Shown piece by piece: positions 28,454 through 39,750 of a stretch of DNA of 64,000 nucleotides (within the stretch, counting starts at the first letter, position 1; every line of letters begins with the position of its first letter). Under the pieces are notes generated by a model. That model had not been told where the DNA came from and made no database searches. It saw only the letters and a list, made by a program, of their open reading frames with translations. A program made the translations under genes and the position numbers. The DNA comes from Nocardia sp. NBC_00403 (GTDB lineage Bacteria; Actinomycetota; Actinomycetes; Mycobacteriales; Mycobacteriaceae), in NCBI RefSeq assembly GCF_036046055.1, contig NZ_CP107939.1, forward strand, positions 1,116,001-1,180,000, read 5' to 3'.

Positions 28454-30358
28454 TCAGGGCGGTCCGAGGACTCCGGTGCTGATCGCGACCGTGCCGTTCT
28501 TCGCGATCGAGGAACCGGCCGCGGGCTGCTGGCCGAGGATGCGGCCCACACTGCTGGTGTCGAAAGTGCCCTGGGCGGACTGATTGATCTGGCCCGCGGT
28601 TCCGGTCCAACCGGCTTGACGCAATTTATCCAGCGCCGCGGCGGGAGTCAGGCCGATCAGCGTCGGCATGGTGATCTGGTCACCGGTGGAGATCTGCACG
28701 GTTACCGCGGAGCCCTTGTCCGCGGTGGTGCCACCTGCCGGGAATGTCCCGATCACCTCGCCCTTGGGCTTCGATGACTGAACCTCTTGCACGACTACCT
28801 TGAAGCCATTGCCCTCGATGTTCGGCTGTGCGATGTCGATCGATTGGCCGATGACGTTGGGTACCCGTACCGCTTCTGGGCCCGTGCCGATGGTGATGAT
28901 GACGGGCGAACCCACGTCGACCTTGGAACCCGGCGACGTGTTCTGGTCGATGACCGTGTCCTTCTCGGTACTACTCGAGGCCTTGCGTTGCACGTCGGGA
29001 CTGAGCTGCAATCCGATGGAATTGAGCTTCTGCTCGGCCTGCTGCTGATTGAGTCCCGTCAGCCTCGGCACCTGCACCTGGGCCGGCCCGGTGGAGACCT
29101 GGACGGTGATGGTGCTGCCCTCGGCCACCCGGGAACCGCCGAGCGGCTGGGTCGAGATGACATTGCCGGTGGCGACCTTGCTGTCCGGCTTCTGCTGGAT
29201 GGCCACGGTGAAGCCGAGCTTCTGCAGCGTCTCCTGGGCTTGCTGTTGCGACTTGCTCGAAAGATCGGGCACCGCAATCTGATCCGGCTTGCTTCCCGGC
29301 CCGATCAGCACCCAGAACAGGGCGAAGGCCACCGCGACGGCGGCGGCGGCGCCGACCGCTATGTAGATGTTGCGACGCGGGTCCGATGGCTCCGCCGGTT
29401 CCTGCTCTGCGGTGTCGTCGTTGCGCTCGACGGTGCGGAAGGTGCGCGGCGGCGGTTCGTTGGCGCCGAGGATCGTGGTGCGGTCCTCGTCGGTCATCAC
29501 CATCGGCGCGCTCGGCTTCTGCCCACCGAGCACCCGGATCAGGTCGCCACGCATCTCGGCGGCGGTCTGGTACCGGTTGGCCGGATTTTTGCTCATCGCC
29601 TTGAGCACAACGGAGTCCAGCTCACGGGGCACCCCGGAGTGCACGTGCGAGGGCAGCCGCGGATCCTCGCGCACGTGCTGGTAGGCCACCGCGACCGGCG
29701 AGTCACCCGTGAAAGGCGGTTCGCCGGTGAGGATCTCGAACAGCACACAGCCGACGGAATACACGTCGGAGCGGGCGTCGACGGTCTCGCCGCGCGCCTG
29801 CTCGGGTGAAAGATATTGCGCGGTGCCGATGACCGCCGCGGTCTGGGTCATCGGGTTGGCGGCGTCGGCGATCGCGCGGGCGATGCCGAAGTCCATCACC
29901 TTCACCGCGCCTGCGCGGTTGATCATGATGTTGGCCGGCTTCATGTCCCGGTGCACGATCCCGGCCTTGTGGCTGAAATCCAGTGCGGCACAGACGTCGG
30001 CGACGACCTCCATGGCCCGGCGCGGTGGCATCGGGCCCTTGCCGCGCACGATATCGCGCAGCGTGTCGCCGTCGACGTACTCCATCACGATGTACGGCAG
30101 CGGCCCACCGTCGACCTCGGCCTCGCCGGTGTCGTACACCGCGACGATCGCCGGATGGTTCAACGCGGCCGCGTTCTGCGCCTCCCGCTTGAAGCGCAGA
30201 TAGAAGGTGGGGTCCCGGGCGAGGTCCGCGCGCAGCACCTTGATCGCCACGTCGCGGCTCAGCCGCAGATCGCGGGCCTTGTGCACCTCGGACATGCCGC
30301 CGAACCCGATGATCTCGCCAAGCTCGTAGCGCGAGGAGAGGTTCTTCGGGGTCGTCAT
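28454..30358 (-). CDS. pknB: Ser/Thr protein kinase PknB with PASTA repeats
   Basis: This is a 634-residue transmembrane kinase controlling growth and cell-wall synthesis. The cytoplasmic kinase domain (about 11-275) shows [24 protein letters not shown] and DFGIARA, with activation-loop Thr residues in [19 protein letters not shown] juxtamembrane segment is followed by one membrane helix ([22 protein letters not shown], about 335-355), and then four extracellular PASTA domains, each ending in VQ-STG-like strands, which bind muropeptides in the family. This matches M. tuberculosis PknB in length, order and position. Start overlaps the pknA stop by four bases, so the two kinases are coupled. 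It likely phosphorylates FhaA, FhaB and CrgA-linked division proteins. Confidence 0.97.
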   Translation of the reverse strand: MTTPKNLSSRYELGEIIGFGGMSEVHKARDLRLSRDVAIKVLRADLARDPTFYLRFKREAQNAAALNHPAIVAVYDTGEAEVDGGPLPYIVMEYVDGDTLRDIVRGKGPMPPRRAMEVVADVCAALDFSHKAGIVHRDMKPANIMINRAGAVKVMDFGIARAIADAANPMTQTAAVIGTAQYLSPEQARGETVDARSDVYSVGCVLFEILTGEPPFTGDSPVAVAYQHVREDPRLPSHVHSGVPRELDSVVLKAMSKNPANRYQTAAEMRGDLIRVLGGQKPSAPMVMTDEDRTTILGANEPPPRTFRTVERNDDTAEQEPAEPSDPRRNIYIAVGAAAAVAVAFALFWVLIGPGSKPDQIAVPDLSSKSQQQAQETLQKLGFTVAIQQKPDSKVATGNVISTQPLGGSRVAEGSTITVQVSTGPAQVQVPRLTGLNQQQAEQKLNSIGLQLSPDVQRKASSSTEKDTVIDQNTSPGSKVDVGSPVIITIGTGPEAVRVPNVIGQSIDIAQPNIEGNGFKVVVQEVQSSKPKGEVIGTFPAGGTTADKGSAVTVQISTGDQITMPTLIGLTPAAALDKLRQAGWTGTAGQINQSAQGTFDTSSVGRILGQQPAAGSSIAKNGTVAISTGVLGPP

Positions 30359-31881
30359 GGCTGTCCTTGCGGAGGAGGGGCTGCGCCGAGGGTGCCCGAG
30401 GGTCCTCGGGCACCGGGACTATCCGGAAATGGTAGGTCGAGCGTGGGGAAGCGCGACCTGGTGGTGGTGGTTGGCGCTGTTGTCTTCGGTGGTTTCGTCG
30501 TGCTCGGCGCCGTGGTGCTCGGTGCGGGCGTCGTGGTCGGCGGTTCTGTGGTGGTGGTCGGCGGTTCCGTTGTCGTCGGCGGCACCGTGGTCGGCGGTTG
30601 CGTCGGGGGCGGCTCCACCGGCTTCGGTGTCGTAGTGACCGGTGGTGGCGGTGGTGGCAGCGGCACCGTAGTCGGCACCACCGTCGTGGTCACGGGCTTC
30701 ACCGTGTTCGGATTGGTGTCGCCGCCGAACAGCAGGTAGGTGACGACGCCGCCGAGGATCAGCGCACCGATACCGAGCCCGCCGAGCCACTTCTGCGTCG
30801 AGGTGAACCGCTGGCCGTTGCCCGGTGGTGTCGTGGGACCCGCCGCCGTCGAACTCAGCACGGTCGCCGGTGCTGCCGCGTGTGCCGCGCCCACGGGCTG
30901 ACCCGGGGTCGAATAGCGAACCGTCGGGCCGTTGTCGTAGCTGTGCTGCCCGGACGGCAGCATCACCGTCGGGCCGGGCGGCAGCACCCTGGTCGCGCCC
31001 GTGGTGAGCGGTCCCGCACCCGATGCGGCGCCGCTCGGCGATGGTGGCCGGCGTCCGGCGCGGACGGCGGCGACAGCGTCGGCGAACTCGCCGCCGCGCG
31101 CATACCGGCGTCCCGGCTCCTTGGCCATCGTGATCTCGATGAGTTCACGCACGTTGGCGGGCAGATCCGCGGGCATCGGCGGCGGGGTATCGCGCACATG
31201 CTTCATCGCGACGGTGATCGCGCCATCGCCGGTGAAGGGCCGCTGGCCGGCCAGCGCCTCGTAGCCGACAACACCGAGGGAGTACACGTCGCTCGCGGAG
31301 GTGGCGTCCTCGCCGACCGCCTGCTCGGGCGCGATGTACTGCGCCGTGCCCATCACCATGCCGGTCTTGGTCACGGGGGAGGCATCGACCGCCTTGGCGA
31401 TGCCGAAGTCGGTGATCTTCACCTGACCGGTCGGCGTCACCAGGATGTTGCCCGGCTTCACATCGCGGTGCACGACGCCGGCCTGGTGCGCGACCTCCAG
31501 TGCGCGGCCGGTCTGCTCCAGCATGTCCAGACCCTGGACGACCGAGAGCCTGCCGAGCCGGTTCAGCACCGTGTTGAGCGGTTCGCCCTGGACCAGTTCC
31601 ATCACCAGGTAGGCGGTCTCGCCGCCACTGGGGTCCAAGGTCTCGCCGTAGTCGTAGATTCCGGCGATACCAGGATGATTCAGCTGGGCGGTGGTCTTCG
31701 CCTCGGTGCGGAACCGGTGTCGAAAGGTGGGGTCGGCGGAGAACTCCGACTTGAGCACCTTGACGGCCACCCGGCGATCCAAGCGCGTGTCGAGCGCCTC
31801 CCAGACCTGACCCATTCCGCCCGTGGCAATCAGGCGTTGCAGCCGGTACCGGTCGGCGATCATCGCGCCGTTGTTCAGCAT
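30355..31881 (-). CDS. pknA: Ser/Thr protein kinase PknA
   Basis: This is a 508-residue receptor-type kinase. The domain (about 11-270) opens [20 protein letters not shown] and has [17 protein letters not shown] and DFGIAKA, with [17 protein letters not shown] as activation loop. A single helix near [20 protein letters not shown] anchors it. Outside lies a tail of about 100 residues made mainly of Thr and Pro (repeats such as [15 protein letters not shown]) with no PASTA domain. PknA acts with PknB in controlling division and peptidoglycan synthesis. I chose the ATG at 31881, preceded by GGGG; an ATG six codons in is possible. A longer frame upstream has no family resemblance. It overlaps pknB by four bases. 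Confidence 0.95.
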   Translation of the reverse strand: MLNNGAMIADRYRLQRLIATGGMGQVWEALDTRLDRRVAVKVLKSEFSADPTFRHRFRTEAKTTAQLNHPGIAGIYDYGETLDPSGGETAYLVMELVQGEPLNTVLNRLGRLSVVQGLDMLEQTGRALEVAHQAGVVHRDVKPGNILVTPTGQVKITDFGIAKAVDASPVTKTGMVMGTAQYIAPEQAVGEDATSASDVYSLGVVGYEALAGQRPFTGDGAITVAMKHVRDTPPPMPADLPANVRELIEITMAKEPGRRYARGGEFADAVAAVRAGRRPPSPSGAASGAGPLTTGATRVLPPGPTVMLPSGQHSYDNGPTVRYSTPGQPVGAAHAAAPATVLSSTAAGPTTPPGNGQRFTSTQKWLGGLGIGALILGGVVTYLLFGGDTNPNTVKPVTTTVVPTTVPLPPPPPPVTTTPKPVEPPPTQPPTTVPPTTTEPPTTTTEPPTTTPAPSTTAPSTTKPPKTTAPTTTTRSRFPTLDLPFPDSPGARGPSGTLGAAPPPQGQP

Positions 31882-31918
31882 CGGGGCCCCCGTACATTCA
31901 CTCGCACGTTCATATCCT

Positions 31919-33385
31919 TCAGCTGCCTCGCAGTCCGGCATCCAGCACTGCACGCGCGACGGGCGCGGCTACCGAGCCACCGGTGGCGGCCAGCGCCCGG
32001 TCTCCGCCGTTCTCCACGATGACCGCGATGGCGATTTTCGGGTTCTGCGCGGGGGCGAACGCGATGTACCAGGCGTGCGGTGGGGTGCTGCGCGGATTGC
32101 TACCGTGCTCGGCCGTGCCGGTCTTGGAAGCGATCTGGTACCGGGACTGGCCGCCGCCGGCGGTGTTCTGCTCCGAGGCCACCATCAGGTTGGTCAGCGT
32201 CGACGCTACCTGGGCGCTGACGGCTTGGCCCACCGAGACGGGCTTGGGCTTGGACAGCTCACTCAGGTCCGGGCCTTGTAGTTGTTCGATCAGTTGCGGC
32301 TCCATCCGGACGCCGCCGTTGGCGATGGTTGCCGCGATGACCGCGTTGTCCAACGGCGTGAGCGCGACGTCGCGTTGTCCGATGCTGCTCTGGCCGAGTG
32401 CCGCGTTGTCCGAGATCGTCCCGACGGTGCTCTCGGCGACCGGGATCGGGATGCCGCGGTGCGCGCCGATACCGAAGGCGGCCGCCTCGTCCTTGAGGTT
32501 CGTGGCCCCGACCTTGAGTCCGAGTTCGACGAACGCGGTGTTGCAGGACAACCGGAATGCGTCGTACAGCGACGCGGTCGGGCCGCCGCCACAGGTGGAG
32601 CCGTTGTAGTTCTCCAGCGTGGTAGTGGTGCCCGGCAGGGTGATGTTGGGCGCCGCGGTGAATTGATCCTCCGGGGTCGCCGTTCTATTGGCCAGTGCGG
32701 CCGCGGTGACGACCACCTTGAAGGTGGATCCAGGCGGATAGGTCTGCGAGACAGCGCGATTGAGCATCGGCTGACGTGGGTCGGTGCTCAGCATCTCCCA
32801 TTCCTTGGTGCCACTGGCACCGTCGTGCCCGGACAGCAGGTTGGGATCGTAGCTGGGTGTGGAGACCATCGTGAGAACTTTGCCGGTGCTCGGCTCGATT
32901 GCCACTACCGAACCGGTGTATCCCTTGCTGGTCAGCTGGTCGTAGGCGACCTTCTGCATCGCCGGATTCAATGTGGTGAGCACGTTGCCGCCGCGCGGAT
33001 CGCGACCGGAGATCATGTCGATCAGGCGGCGCCCGAACAGTTGGCTGTCGGAACCGTTGAGCACCGAGTCCTCGGCGCGTTCCAGGCCGGTGCTGCCGTA
33101 CTGCATCGAGTAGAAGCCGGTGACCGGCGCGTACGCCTGCGGGTCTTCGGGGTAGGTGCGCAGGTACTTGTAGCGGTCCTCGGTGGCGACCGAGTTGGCG
33201 AGCACCGTGCCACGCGCCGAGATCTGCCCGCGCTGGCGAGCGTACTCGTCCAACAGCACCCGGGAGTTGCGTGGATCGCTTCGGTAGTCGTCGGCCTTGA
33301 TGACCTGCACGTAGGTGGCATTGATCAGCAGCGCGACGATCATCAACATCACCGCCATCGCGACCCGCCGTAGGGGCGTGTTCAT
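31919..33385 (-). CDS. pbpA: Penicillin-binding protein PbpA (class B transpeptidase)
   Basis: This 488-residue class B PBP cross-links septal or polar peptidoglycan. One N-terminal helix ([20 protein letters not shown]) anchors it. Transpeptidase motifs are Ser220-Thr-Phe-Lys223 (active-site Ser), Ser280-Cys-Asn282 and Lys421-Thr-Gly423. The SEDS partner RodA is encoded immediately upstream in transcription, overlapping by four bases. Position and size match mycobacterial PbpA. It is a target of PknB in mycobacteria. The ATG at 33385 is the natural start. Confidence 0.96.
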   Translation of the reverse strand: MNTPLRRVAMAVMLMIVALLINATYVQVIKADDYRSDPRNSRVLLDEYARQRGQISARGTVLANSVATEDRYKYLRTYPEDPQAYAPVTGFYSMQYGSTGLERAEDSVLNGSDSQLFGRRLIDMISGRDPRGGNVLTTLNPAMQKVAYDQLTSKGYTGSVVAIEPSTGKVLTMVSTPSYDPNLLSGHDGASGTKEWEMLSTDPRQPMLNRAVSQTYPPGSTFKVVVTAAALANRTATPEDQFTAAPNITLPGTTTTLENYNGSTCGGGPTASLYDAFRLSCNTAFVELGLKVGATNLKDEAAAFGIGAHRGIPIPVAESTVGTISDNAALGQSSIGQRDVALTPLDNAVIAATIANGGVRMEPQLIEQLQGPDLSELSKPKPVSVGQAVSAQVASTLTNLMVASEQNTAGGGQSRYQIASKTGTAEHGSNPRSTPPHAWYIAFAPAQNPKIAIAVIVENGGDRALAATGGSVAAPVARAVLDAGLRGS

Positions 33386-34872
33386 TCCTGGGGCCTCGCT
33401 TCCGATCGGCCCGCTTCGGCGGACTTGCGCAGCAGCTCCGTCGGCGCGTCCGCGATCGGTGCAGGCTCTTTCTTGCGGGCCGGTGCGGGGGCGCGTGCGG
33501 CGTCGGAAACCTTGATCAGCAACGCGAGCAGCGCGTAGTTGGCCAGCAGCGACGAACCGCCGTAGGACATGAACGGGGTGGTGAGGCCGGTCAGTGGAAT
33601 GAGCTTGGTGACGCCGCCGACCACGACGAACACCTGGATCGCGATGGTGAACGACAGACCGGCGGCCAGCAGCTTGCCGAAGCTGTCGCGCACGGCGAGT
33701 GCGGTGCGCAGGCCGCGCACGATGAATACCAGAAACAGCAGCAGCACCGCGGCGAGCCCGATCAGACCGAGCTCCTCACCGATGGTGGTGATGATGAAGT
33801 CGGTCTTGGCGAAGGGCACCTGCGAGGGCCGGCCGCTGCCGAGGCCGGTGCCCGCGAGCCCACCGGTCGCGAGCCCGAACAGCGACTGCGAGATCTGGTA
33901 GCCGGTGTTGCTGTAATCCGCGAACGGATCCAGCCAGGTATGCGTACGCACTCGCACATGGCCGAAGGCCTGGTAGGCGAAGAAGAATCCCACCGCGAGC
34001 AGGCCGCCGCCGATGACGAGCCAGCCGACGCGTTCGGTGGCGATGTAGAGCATCACCAGCACGGTGCTGAAGATCAACAACGAAGTGCCGAGGTCCTTTT
34101 CGAAGACCAGCACGCAGATGCAAACGATCCAGACCACCAGGATCGGACCGAGGTCGCGCCCGCGCGGGAACTCCATGCCGAGGAAATGCCGCCCGGCCGC
34201 GGTGAACAGATCGCGCTTGGCCACCAGTACCGAGGCGAAGAAGATGATGAGCAGGATCTTCGCGAATTCACCCGGCTGCACACTGAATCCCGGCAATCTG
34301 ATCCAGATCTTGGCGCCGTTGGTCTCCGAATACGCTCCTGGCAGCAATGCCGGAATCGCCAGCGCGACAAGGCCCAACAGACCTAGGGTGTAGCTGTAGC
34401 GGGCCAGCGTGCGGTAGTCGCGCAGCACGATCAACAGCGCGATGAACACCACCATTCCGAGGCCGGTCCACATGATCTGCTGGTTGGCGTCGGGGGAGGG
34501 GATCGCCGAGGAGTTGTACTCGGCGGTCTGTGCATCGGCGAGATCGAGGCGATGGATCAACACCAATCCGAGGCCGTTGAGCAGGGCGACGATCGGCAGT
34601 AGCAGTGGGTCGGCGAACGGCGCGAAGCGGCGCACCGCAAGATGCGCGACCGCGAACAGCGCGAAGAACGCCAGCCCGTATTTGGCGATATCCCAGGTGA
34701 CCGACTGCTCCTGACTGGCTTCGACCAGAAACAGGGCTGCGGTCGTGATGACCCCCGCCACGGCCAGTAAGAGCAATTCGACGTTGCGTCGGGTGGATGG
34801 CGGCGGCGCGGGTGCGAAGCCGCCGGGAGGACTGGGAAAAGCCCCAGCGGTCGGCGGTGCCGGTGCGGACAT
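33382..34872 (-). CDS. rodA: SEDS-family peptidoglycan glycosyltransferase RodA/FtsW-like
   Basis: This is a 496-residue polytopic SEDS protein that polymerises lipid II together with a class B PBP. About ten membrane helices are visible. Family motifs include [17 protein letters not shown] (with the functional Pro-Gly-Glu/Phe stretch), [19 protein letters not shown], and the C-terminal [30 protein letters not shown], in which G-x-T-x-P-x-x-S-Y-G-G is diagnostic. The N-terminal 30 residues are Pro/Ala-rich and cytoplasmic, as is the acidic-basic tail. Its start overlaps the pstP stop as TGATG, and its stop overlaps pbpA. The operon pairs it with PbpA. Confidence 0.96.
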   Translation of the reverse strand: MSAPAPPTAGAFPSPPGGFAPAPPPSTRRNVELLLLAVAGVITTAALFLVEASQEQSVTWDIAKYGLAFFALFAVAHLAVRRFAPFADPLLLPIVALLNGLGLVLIHRLDLADAQTAEYNSSAIPSPDANQQIMWTGLGMVVFIALLIVLRDYRTLARYSYTLGLLGLVALAIPALLPGAYSETNGAKIWIRLPGFSVQPGEFAKILLIIFFASVLVAKRDLFTAAGRHFLGMEFPRGRDLGPILVVWIVCICVLVFEKDLGTSLLIFSTVLVMLYIATERVGWLVIGGGLLAVGFFFAYQAFGHVRVRTHTWLDPFADYSNTGYQISQSLFGLATGGLAGTGLGSGRPSQVPFAKTDFIITTIGEELGLIGLAAVLLLFLVFIVRGLRTALAVRDSFGKLLAAGLSFTIAIQVFVVVGGVTKLIPLTGLTTPFMSYGGSSLLANYALLALLIKVSDAARAPAPARKKEPAPIADAPTELLRKSAEAGRSEARPQE

Positions 34873-36380
34873 CAGTCCGTCACCCGGCAGGTCTCCCCCG
34901 CGATCTGGGGGTTCGCCGCCGCGGTCGACGTCGGCGCCGTCGGCTCCGACTTGGTCGGCGTCTTGACGTCGGTACCCCTGGTTTCACCCGGACTCGGTTC
35001 GGTCCCCGCGGGCGGCGGCGCCGGGATCTCGCTCGGGGCGGGCGCCGGGCTGCCGGTCGAGGACGGCGGCGGCGCCACGGGCGGCACAACCCCTGGCTGC
35101 GGGACCTGCTCACGGACCGGGCACGGCGGCAGCAGCTCGTCCTGTGCGAGGACCTTCATCTGGTCCTTGGCCTTGTCCAGTGAAGTCGGCGGCAGGCCAC
35201 GGTCCACTTGGGTGCGCCCGGTGGACTTGAGATCGGCGGCCTTCAGCACCCGGCAGCCAGGGGGCAGATCTCGGCCGGGCTGCTCCAGGGTGAGTTCACC
35301 GGAGGATTTGACGCAGCCGACCAGATCGACCTCATGGATCGAATACCCGAGCACCGAACCGGGCAGCCCGCGCAGGATCACCACTTGGCCGTTGTCCGCG
35401 GCAACGTAATAGTTGCTGCGAATCATCTTGTAGCCGACCAGCAGACCGACGAATACGGCCACCACCAGGGCGATCGCGAGCACAATCCAGCGCAGCCTGT
35501 GCGACTTGCCCTTCGCGGGCGGCTCCGGCGCCGCCGGGGCACGCCGTGGCGTCGCGCGCGGCGGACGCATGGCGGCCGCCCGGCCTGCCGCGGTGTTCGG
35601 CGGCGGGGTGTCCTCGTCCTGACCGGAGGCGGCGCCCGCGACGATGGGATGGCTCTGCCCGTAGTCGAGATCGATGACATCGGCGACGACGACGGTCACG
35701 TTGTCCGGCCCGCCGCTGCGCAAGGCCAGCTCGATGAGCCGGTCGGCACATTCGTCCTGGCTGCCCTCGCGCATGGTGTTGGCGATCGTCTCGTCGCTGA
35801 CCACGTCGGACAGGCCGTCGGAGCACAGCAGGTAGCGATCACCGGCGCGAGCCTCGCGCATGATCAGCGTCGGCTCGATCTCGTTGCCGGTGAGGGCACG
35901 CATGATCAGTGAGCGTTGCGGATGGGTGTGCGCCTGCTCGGCGGTGATCCGGCCCTCGTCGACCAGTGACTGGACGAACGTGTCGTCTCTGGTGATCTGG
36001 GTCAGCTCGCCGCCGCGCAATAGGTACGCGCGGGAGTCGCCGATGTGGACGAGGCCGAGTTTCTTGCCCGCGAACAGGATTGCGGTGAGCGTGGTGCCCA
36101 TGCCATCGAGTTCGGGCTCTTCCTCGACGTGGTCGGCGATCGCGGCATTGCCCTCGTGGGTGGCTGCGTCGAGCTTGCCGAGGAGGTCGTCGCCGGGCTC
36201 GTCGTCGTCGAGATGCGCCAGTGCGGCGATCATCAACTGGGAGGCCACCTCGCCCGCGGCATGGCCACCCATGCCGTCGGCCAGTGCGAGCAGGCGTGCG
36301 CCCGCGTAGACGGAGTCCTCGTTGTTGCCTCGGACAAGACCGCGGTCGCTACGTGCTGCGTAGCGGAGAACAAGTGTCAC
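34872..36380 (-). CDS. pstP: PP2C-type Ser/Thr phosphatase PstP
   Basis: This 502-residue membrane phosphatase reverses PknA/PknB phosphorylation. The catalytic PP2C domain (about 1-235) shows [31 protein letters not shown], the metal-binding D-x-x-x-G-G run; further motifs are [23 protein letters not shown] and [14 protein letters not shown] cytoplasmic linker precedes one membrane helix ([19 protein letters not shown], about 300-320), and a Pro-rich extracellular tail of about 180 residues ends the protein. It is the only obvious phosphatase in the operon. fhaB starts overlapping upstream (fhaB stop and pstP start share bases). Reaction and place agree with mycobacterial PstP. Confidence 0.96.
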   Translation of the reverse strand: MTLVLRYAARSDRGLVRGNNEDSVYAGARLLALADGMGGHAAGEVASQLMIAALAHLDDDEPGDDLLGKLDAATHEGNAAIADHVEEEPELDGMGTTLTAILFAGKKLGLVHIGDSRAYLLRGGELTQITRDDTFVQSLVDEGRITAEQAHTHPQRSLIMRALTGNEIEPTLIMREARAGDRYLLCSDGLSDVVSDETIANTMREGSQDECADRLIELALRSGGPDNVTVVVADVIDLDYGQSHPIVAGAASGQDEDTPPPNTAAGRAAAMRPPRATPRRAPAAPEPPAKGKSHRLRWIVLAIALVVAVFVGLLVGYKMIRSNYYVAADNGQVVILRGLPGSVLGYSIHEVDLVGCVKSSGELTLEQPGRDLPPGCRVLKAADLKSTGRTQVDRGLPPTSLDKAKDQMKVLAQDELLPPCPVREQVPQPGVVPPVAPPPSSTGSPAPAPSEIPAPPPAGTEPSPGETRGTDVKTPTKSEPTAPTSTAAANPQIAGETCRVTD

Positions 36381-36844
36381 GATCGCAGCTCGATCACTGT
36401 TTTGCCGACACGGACGGGAGTTCCGAGTGGAACTCGGACTGCGGTAGTGACTTTCGCGCGGTCGAGGTAGGTGCCGTTCGTCGAGCCGAGATCTTCGACG
36501 TACCAGTCGTCACCGCGTGGAGACAACCGCGCGTGTCTGGTGGAGGCGTAATCATCTGTGAGTACCAGCGTGGAATCGTCCGCCCGCCCGATCAGCACCG
36601 GTTGGGTGCTGAGCGAGATGCGGGTGCCGGCGAGTGAACCTTGAGTCACCACAAGATATTTGGCGCCCTTCTGGCCTCGGCTGAAGGAAGGCAGCACCGC
36701 GGAACCGCGTGCGGCCCTGGGCTGGATCCGTATGCCGGATGCCGCGTAGATGTCGCTGCGCAAGGTCCGCAGTACCGCCCACACGAACAGCCATAGCAGC
36801 AGCAGGAACCCCGTACGGGTCAATTGCAAGATCAATCCCTGCAC
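36377..36844 (-). CDS. fhaB: FHA-domain protein FhaB (FipA)
   Basis: This 155-residue protein has an N-terminal membrane helix (LTRTGFLLLLWLFVWAVL) and a C-terminal FHA domain that binds phosphothreonine peptides. FHA hallmarks: VLIGRADDSTLVL, YASTRHARL (phosphate-contacting Ser and Arg) and [13 protein letters not shown]. It is the mycobacterial FhaB/FipA, which is phosphorylated by PknA and helps assemble the divisome with FtsZ and FtsQ. The stop overlaps the start of pstP. The gap to fhaA (about 200 bases) holds no gene. Confidence 0.95.
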   Translation of the reverse strand: MQGLILQLTRTGFLLLLWLFVWAVLRTLRSDIYAASGIRIQPRAARGSAVLPSFSRGQKGAKYLVVTQGSLAGTRISLSTQPVLIGRADDSTLVLTDDYASTRHARLSPRGDDWYVEDLGSTNGTYLDRAKVTTAVRVPLGTPVRVGKTVIELRS

Positions 36845-37045
36845 GGCGTTCCACCTCCTGTTCGACCGTGTACGTCGGTGCCGTAGGTGCTGGAGCGCCC
36901 CCGCCGGCTTGCTGGTCTTGCCGGCCCCGGTTCTGGTGCCGCGCGTGTGTTCGCAGCATCATAGGACCGTCAGCCGATTCCGATCACGATACGACCGCAG
37001 AATCCCTGATGGCCATGTCGTGACCCGCATCGCGAACTTACAGGA

Positions 37046-38464
37046 TCAGACGATACGGATCAGGATCTCGGAATGCCCGGCACGGATGACATCTCCGTCG
37101 GCGAGCTGCCAATCCTGCACCGGGGAACCATTGACGAGGGTGCCGTTGGTGGATCCCAGATCCGAAAGCATCGCGGTCGCGCCGTCCCAGCGGACCTCGA
37201 TGTGCCTGCGCGATACACCGGTGTCGGGCAGGCGGAAGTGGGCGTCCTGACCGCGGCCGATGATGTTGCTGCCCTCACGGAGCTGGTAGGTGCGTCCGCT
37301 GCCGTCATCGAGCTGAAGAGTTGCCGAGTAGCCCGAGCCGGCTGGAGCGCCCCCGCTGTAGGCGGGTGCGGCGTAGCCGGGTTGCGCGGCGTAGCCGGGC
37401 TGTTGCGAGTAGGCCTGGCCGTAGCCGCCCTGCTCGTCGGGCGCGGCGTAGCCCGGCTCGGCGTAGCCGGGTTCGGCGTAACCCTGTTCACCGTAGGCCG
37501 GTTGCTGGCCATAGCCCTGCGGCTGCCCATAACCCGGCTCGGCGTAACCCTGTTCACCGTAGCCGGGCTGACCGTAGCCCTGCTGCCCGTAACCGGGCTC
37601 GCCGTAGCTTTGCTGGCCGTAGCCGGGCTGACCGTAACCCGGCTCCTGGTAGCCCTGCTGACCGTAGTCGGGTTCGGCGTAGCCACCACCTTGCTGGCCG
37701 TAGCCACCGCGGTCGGCGTAGCCCTGCTGCCCGTAGCCCGGCTCCTGGTAACCGGGCTGGCTCTGCTGGCCGTAGCCGGCCTGGCCGCCCTGGTAGTCGT
37801 AGCCGTTCTGGTAGTCGCTGTACCCCTGCTGGGAGTCCGGCGCCTGGTAGTCGGAGCCGCCCGGATACGGCGCGCCACCGCGGCCGTACTCCTCGCGGTA
37901 CGCACCGTTTTGCGGACCGCCCCGCCCGGCGGGTGGTGGTGCGTACCCGCGGTTGCGTGGATCGGACTCCGCGGGCTCACGGCTGGGGTCGTAGCCTGAG
38001 TTCTGCGTCATGGGGCCAGCTCCTGGTTGCGGGTTTGCAGGTCGTTGTGGCGTGGGCTCGGGGCTGTGAGCTGGTGTGGCTCGACGACCGACGTCGGGAT
38101 CGACCCGGCCGCTCGCCCTGAACTGTCCGGTGTGCAGCGTAGGTGATGCCTCGAACGCCACGTGTACTTCGCCGTAGGTCTGCCAGCCTTGCTCGCGGAT
38201 GTAGTCCTGCAGGTGTTTGGCGAACGCGCGGGTCGTGAGCTCATGATCCGCGACGAGTTGCTCGTAATCGGACGGGTTGATCGTGATCACATAATTGTTG
38301 GCCGCCAACTGGTGGCCGCCGCCCAGATCCTGGACGTGATCGGTGGCTTCGCGTTGCAGCGCAGCCTCCACTTCCTGCGGCACGACACTGCCGCCGAAAG
38401 CCCTGGCGAACGCATCATCGACGGCGCCCTGCAGACGACGCTCGAACCGTGAAACGATGCCCAT
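37046..38464 (-). CDS. fhaA: FHA-domain protein FhaA with Tyr/Gly/Gln repeat region
   Basis: This 472-residue protein is FhaA, the PknB-interacting regulator of peptidoglycan synthesis that recruits phosphorylated MviN in mycobacteria. The N-terminal domain (about 1-115, DUF3662) starts [19 protein letters not shown]. The middle, about residues 195-365, is a long low-complexity array of [19 protein letters not shown] and related units. The C-terminal FHA domain (about 380-472) has [26 protein letters not shown] and [13 protein letters not shown]. It is the first gene of the leftward kinase operon; the ATG at 38464 is preceded by GGGAGG. The repeat array is longer than the linker I know from mycobacteria. 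Confidence 0.95.
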   Translation of the reverse strand: MGIVSRFERRLQGAVDDAFARAFGGSVVPQEVEAALQREATDHVQDLGGGHQLAANNYVITINPSDYEQLVADHELTTRAFAKHLQDYIREQGWQTYGEVHVAFEASPTLHTGQFRASGRVDPDVGRRATPAHSPEPTPQRPANPQPGAGPMTQNSGYDPSREPAESDPRNRGYAPPPAGRGGPQNGAYREEYGRGGAPYPGGSDYQAPDSQQGYSDYQNGYDYQGGQAGYGQQSQPGYQEPGYGQQGYADRGGYGQQGGGYAEPDYGQQGYQEPGYGQPGYGQQSYGEPGYGQQGYGQPGYGEQGYAEPGYGQPQGYGQQPAYGEQGYAEPGYAEPGYAAPDEQGGYGQAYSQQPGYAAQPGYAAPAYSGGAPAGSGYSATLQLDDGSGRTYQLREGSNIIGRGQDAHFRLPDTGVSRRHIEVRWDGATAMLSDLGSTNGTLVNGSPVQDWQLADGDVIRAGHSEILIRIV

Positions 38465-38692
38465 CTCGGCCTCCCTTCGGTTGAGCGTCCTGTTCTGATT
38501 GATAACAACGACACGCAGGCATGGCGTGTCGTGTGTCGACCACGTTCATTGCATGATATCCACGATCCTCCACACCTGTAACTCTTGGAAACCCCCGGCG
38601 GGTTCCCCGTGGTTGCCCGGCCTGCGCACAAAGGCCGCCGGGCGCCGATTTCGTGTCCCGCATATCTGCGTGATACTGTCTCCCAGTCGCTC

Positions 38693-38775
38693 GGGCGAGT
38701 GGCGGAATGGCAGACGCGCTGGCTTCAGGTGCCAGTGTCCTTCGGGACGTGGGGGTTCAAGTCCCCCTTCGCCCA
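38693..38775 (+). tRNA. leuT: tRNA-Leu(CAG)
   Basis: An 83-base class II tRNA with a long variable arm. The acceptor GGGCGAG (38693-38699) pairs with TTCGCCC (38768-38774), discriminator A. The anticodon CAG is at 38726-38728 between CTGGC and GCCAG stems. The T loop is GGTTCAAGTCC. Its place next to fhaA matches mycobacterial leuT. Confidence 0.96.
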
Positions 38776-38790
38776 CAGCTGTAGTACGTG

Positions 38791-38832
38791 AAAGCCGTAG
38801 TCCGGAGAGTATCTCGGGACTACGGCTTTTTT
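38791..38832 (+). terminator. Rho-independent terminator of tRNA-Leu
   Basis: AAAGCCGTAGTCC (38791-38803) pairs perfectly with GGACTACGGCTTT (38817-38829), a 13-base stem, ending in a TTTTTT run (38827-38832). A textbook terminator for the tRNA transcript. Confidence 0.9.
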
Positions 38833-39750
38833 CGTTGTTCCGGGATGTGGACGAGCTCCCCGTTACTGGGGAGCCCGGACCGCACGACGCCCCGCACGCC
38901 CACCGTGTGGACGATGGGTCGCTGATTCGATCTTGGTCGGGCTGGTCGACCGCCGGATCCTCGCAGTGGAACGTCGATACCTCCCGATCGCGAACATCTG
39001 GCGAATGCCTGCCGCGCCTCCGGTGTGGCCCCCCCGTCAGCGTGTGACTCGGCGGTCCGTACGCGACCGACTAATGAGAAACGTTGGTGCGCAACATAAT
39101 CGGCGGATCGATGATTGTTGACGTGACTAGTATCGCCGTGATCACGCAGAACCGGATGCCACTGCACGACGACGCTTCTCCGGCCCGTGGTGCACCGGCC
39201 GCCTTTGTTACCGATCGTTCATGCGGCGGTGGCCGGTTCGACACAGGATCGACGAGCCGCCGAAGGGCGGCACATCAAAGGGCGGTACATCGGTTGCGAG
39301 GAACCGATTCGGCTGGCAGGCTAACTCTCAGCAGGCAACTGGACGCATATCCTGGGGTTTGCTTGGCGGAGAGAGATTTTGATGAGCACTGATTTCGTCT
39401 TCTGTGCAGGCGAAGTACCGGCTGCGGGTATCGAGCCGGGCAATTTCCATGACGTTGCCAGCCCGCCTTTCAGCGTGGTGAAAGGGAACGTTCCCATGGA
39501 CTACGTCTCGATAACCAGCGACAACGTTCACCGACGGAACCGCGGAACCGCGGCCGTACGTCGAGGTCTGCGCACCGATCCTTCGCCCTCCATGGCCGCG
39601 AGTCTGCCGATGCACCGCGCGCCCGCCGACTCATCGAGTCGCCGCCTCATCACCGACACCTGACCGAACGACCTTCGGTAACCCGCTAGCCCGCGTCGCT
39701 CCTGCCGCCGGGCTTCTTTGTCAACCCCGAAATACCCCTGGATGTGAAAC
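38833..39750. other. 918-base region between tRNA-Leu and the PKS locus
   Basis: Nothing is firmly supported here apart from a possible small gene at 39382. I see no regulator gene, transposase, integrase or tRNA remnant. It must contain the promoter of the PKS transcript. GC is lower around 39070-39180 than in the flanks. Confidence 0.45.
39382..39663 (+). CDS. Possible 93-residue hypothetical protein before the PKS
   Basis: An ATG at 39382 with GGAGAG eight bases upstream opens a 93-residue frame, beginning STDFVFCAGEVPAAGIEPG. No motif, helix or signal peptide is recognised, and the second half is Arg/Ser-rich, as non-coding GC-rich frames often are. It ends 87 bases before the PKS start. 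The start context is the only real support. Confidence 0.3.
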   Translation: MSTDFVFCAGEVPAAGIEPGNFHDVASPPFSVVKGNVPMDYVSITSDNVHRRNRGTAAVRRGLRTDPSPSMAASLPMHRAPADSSSRRLITDT

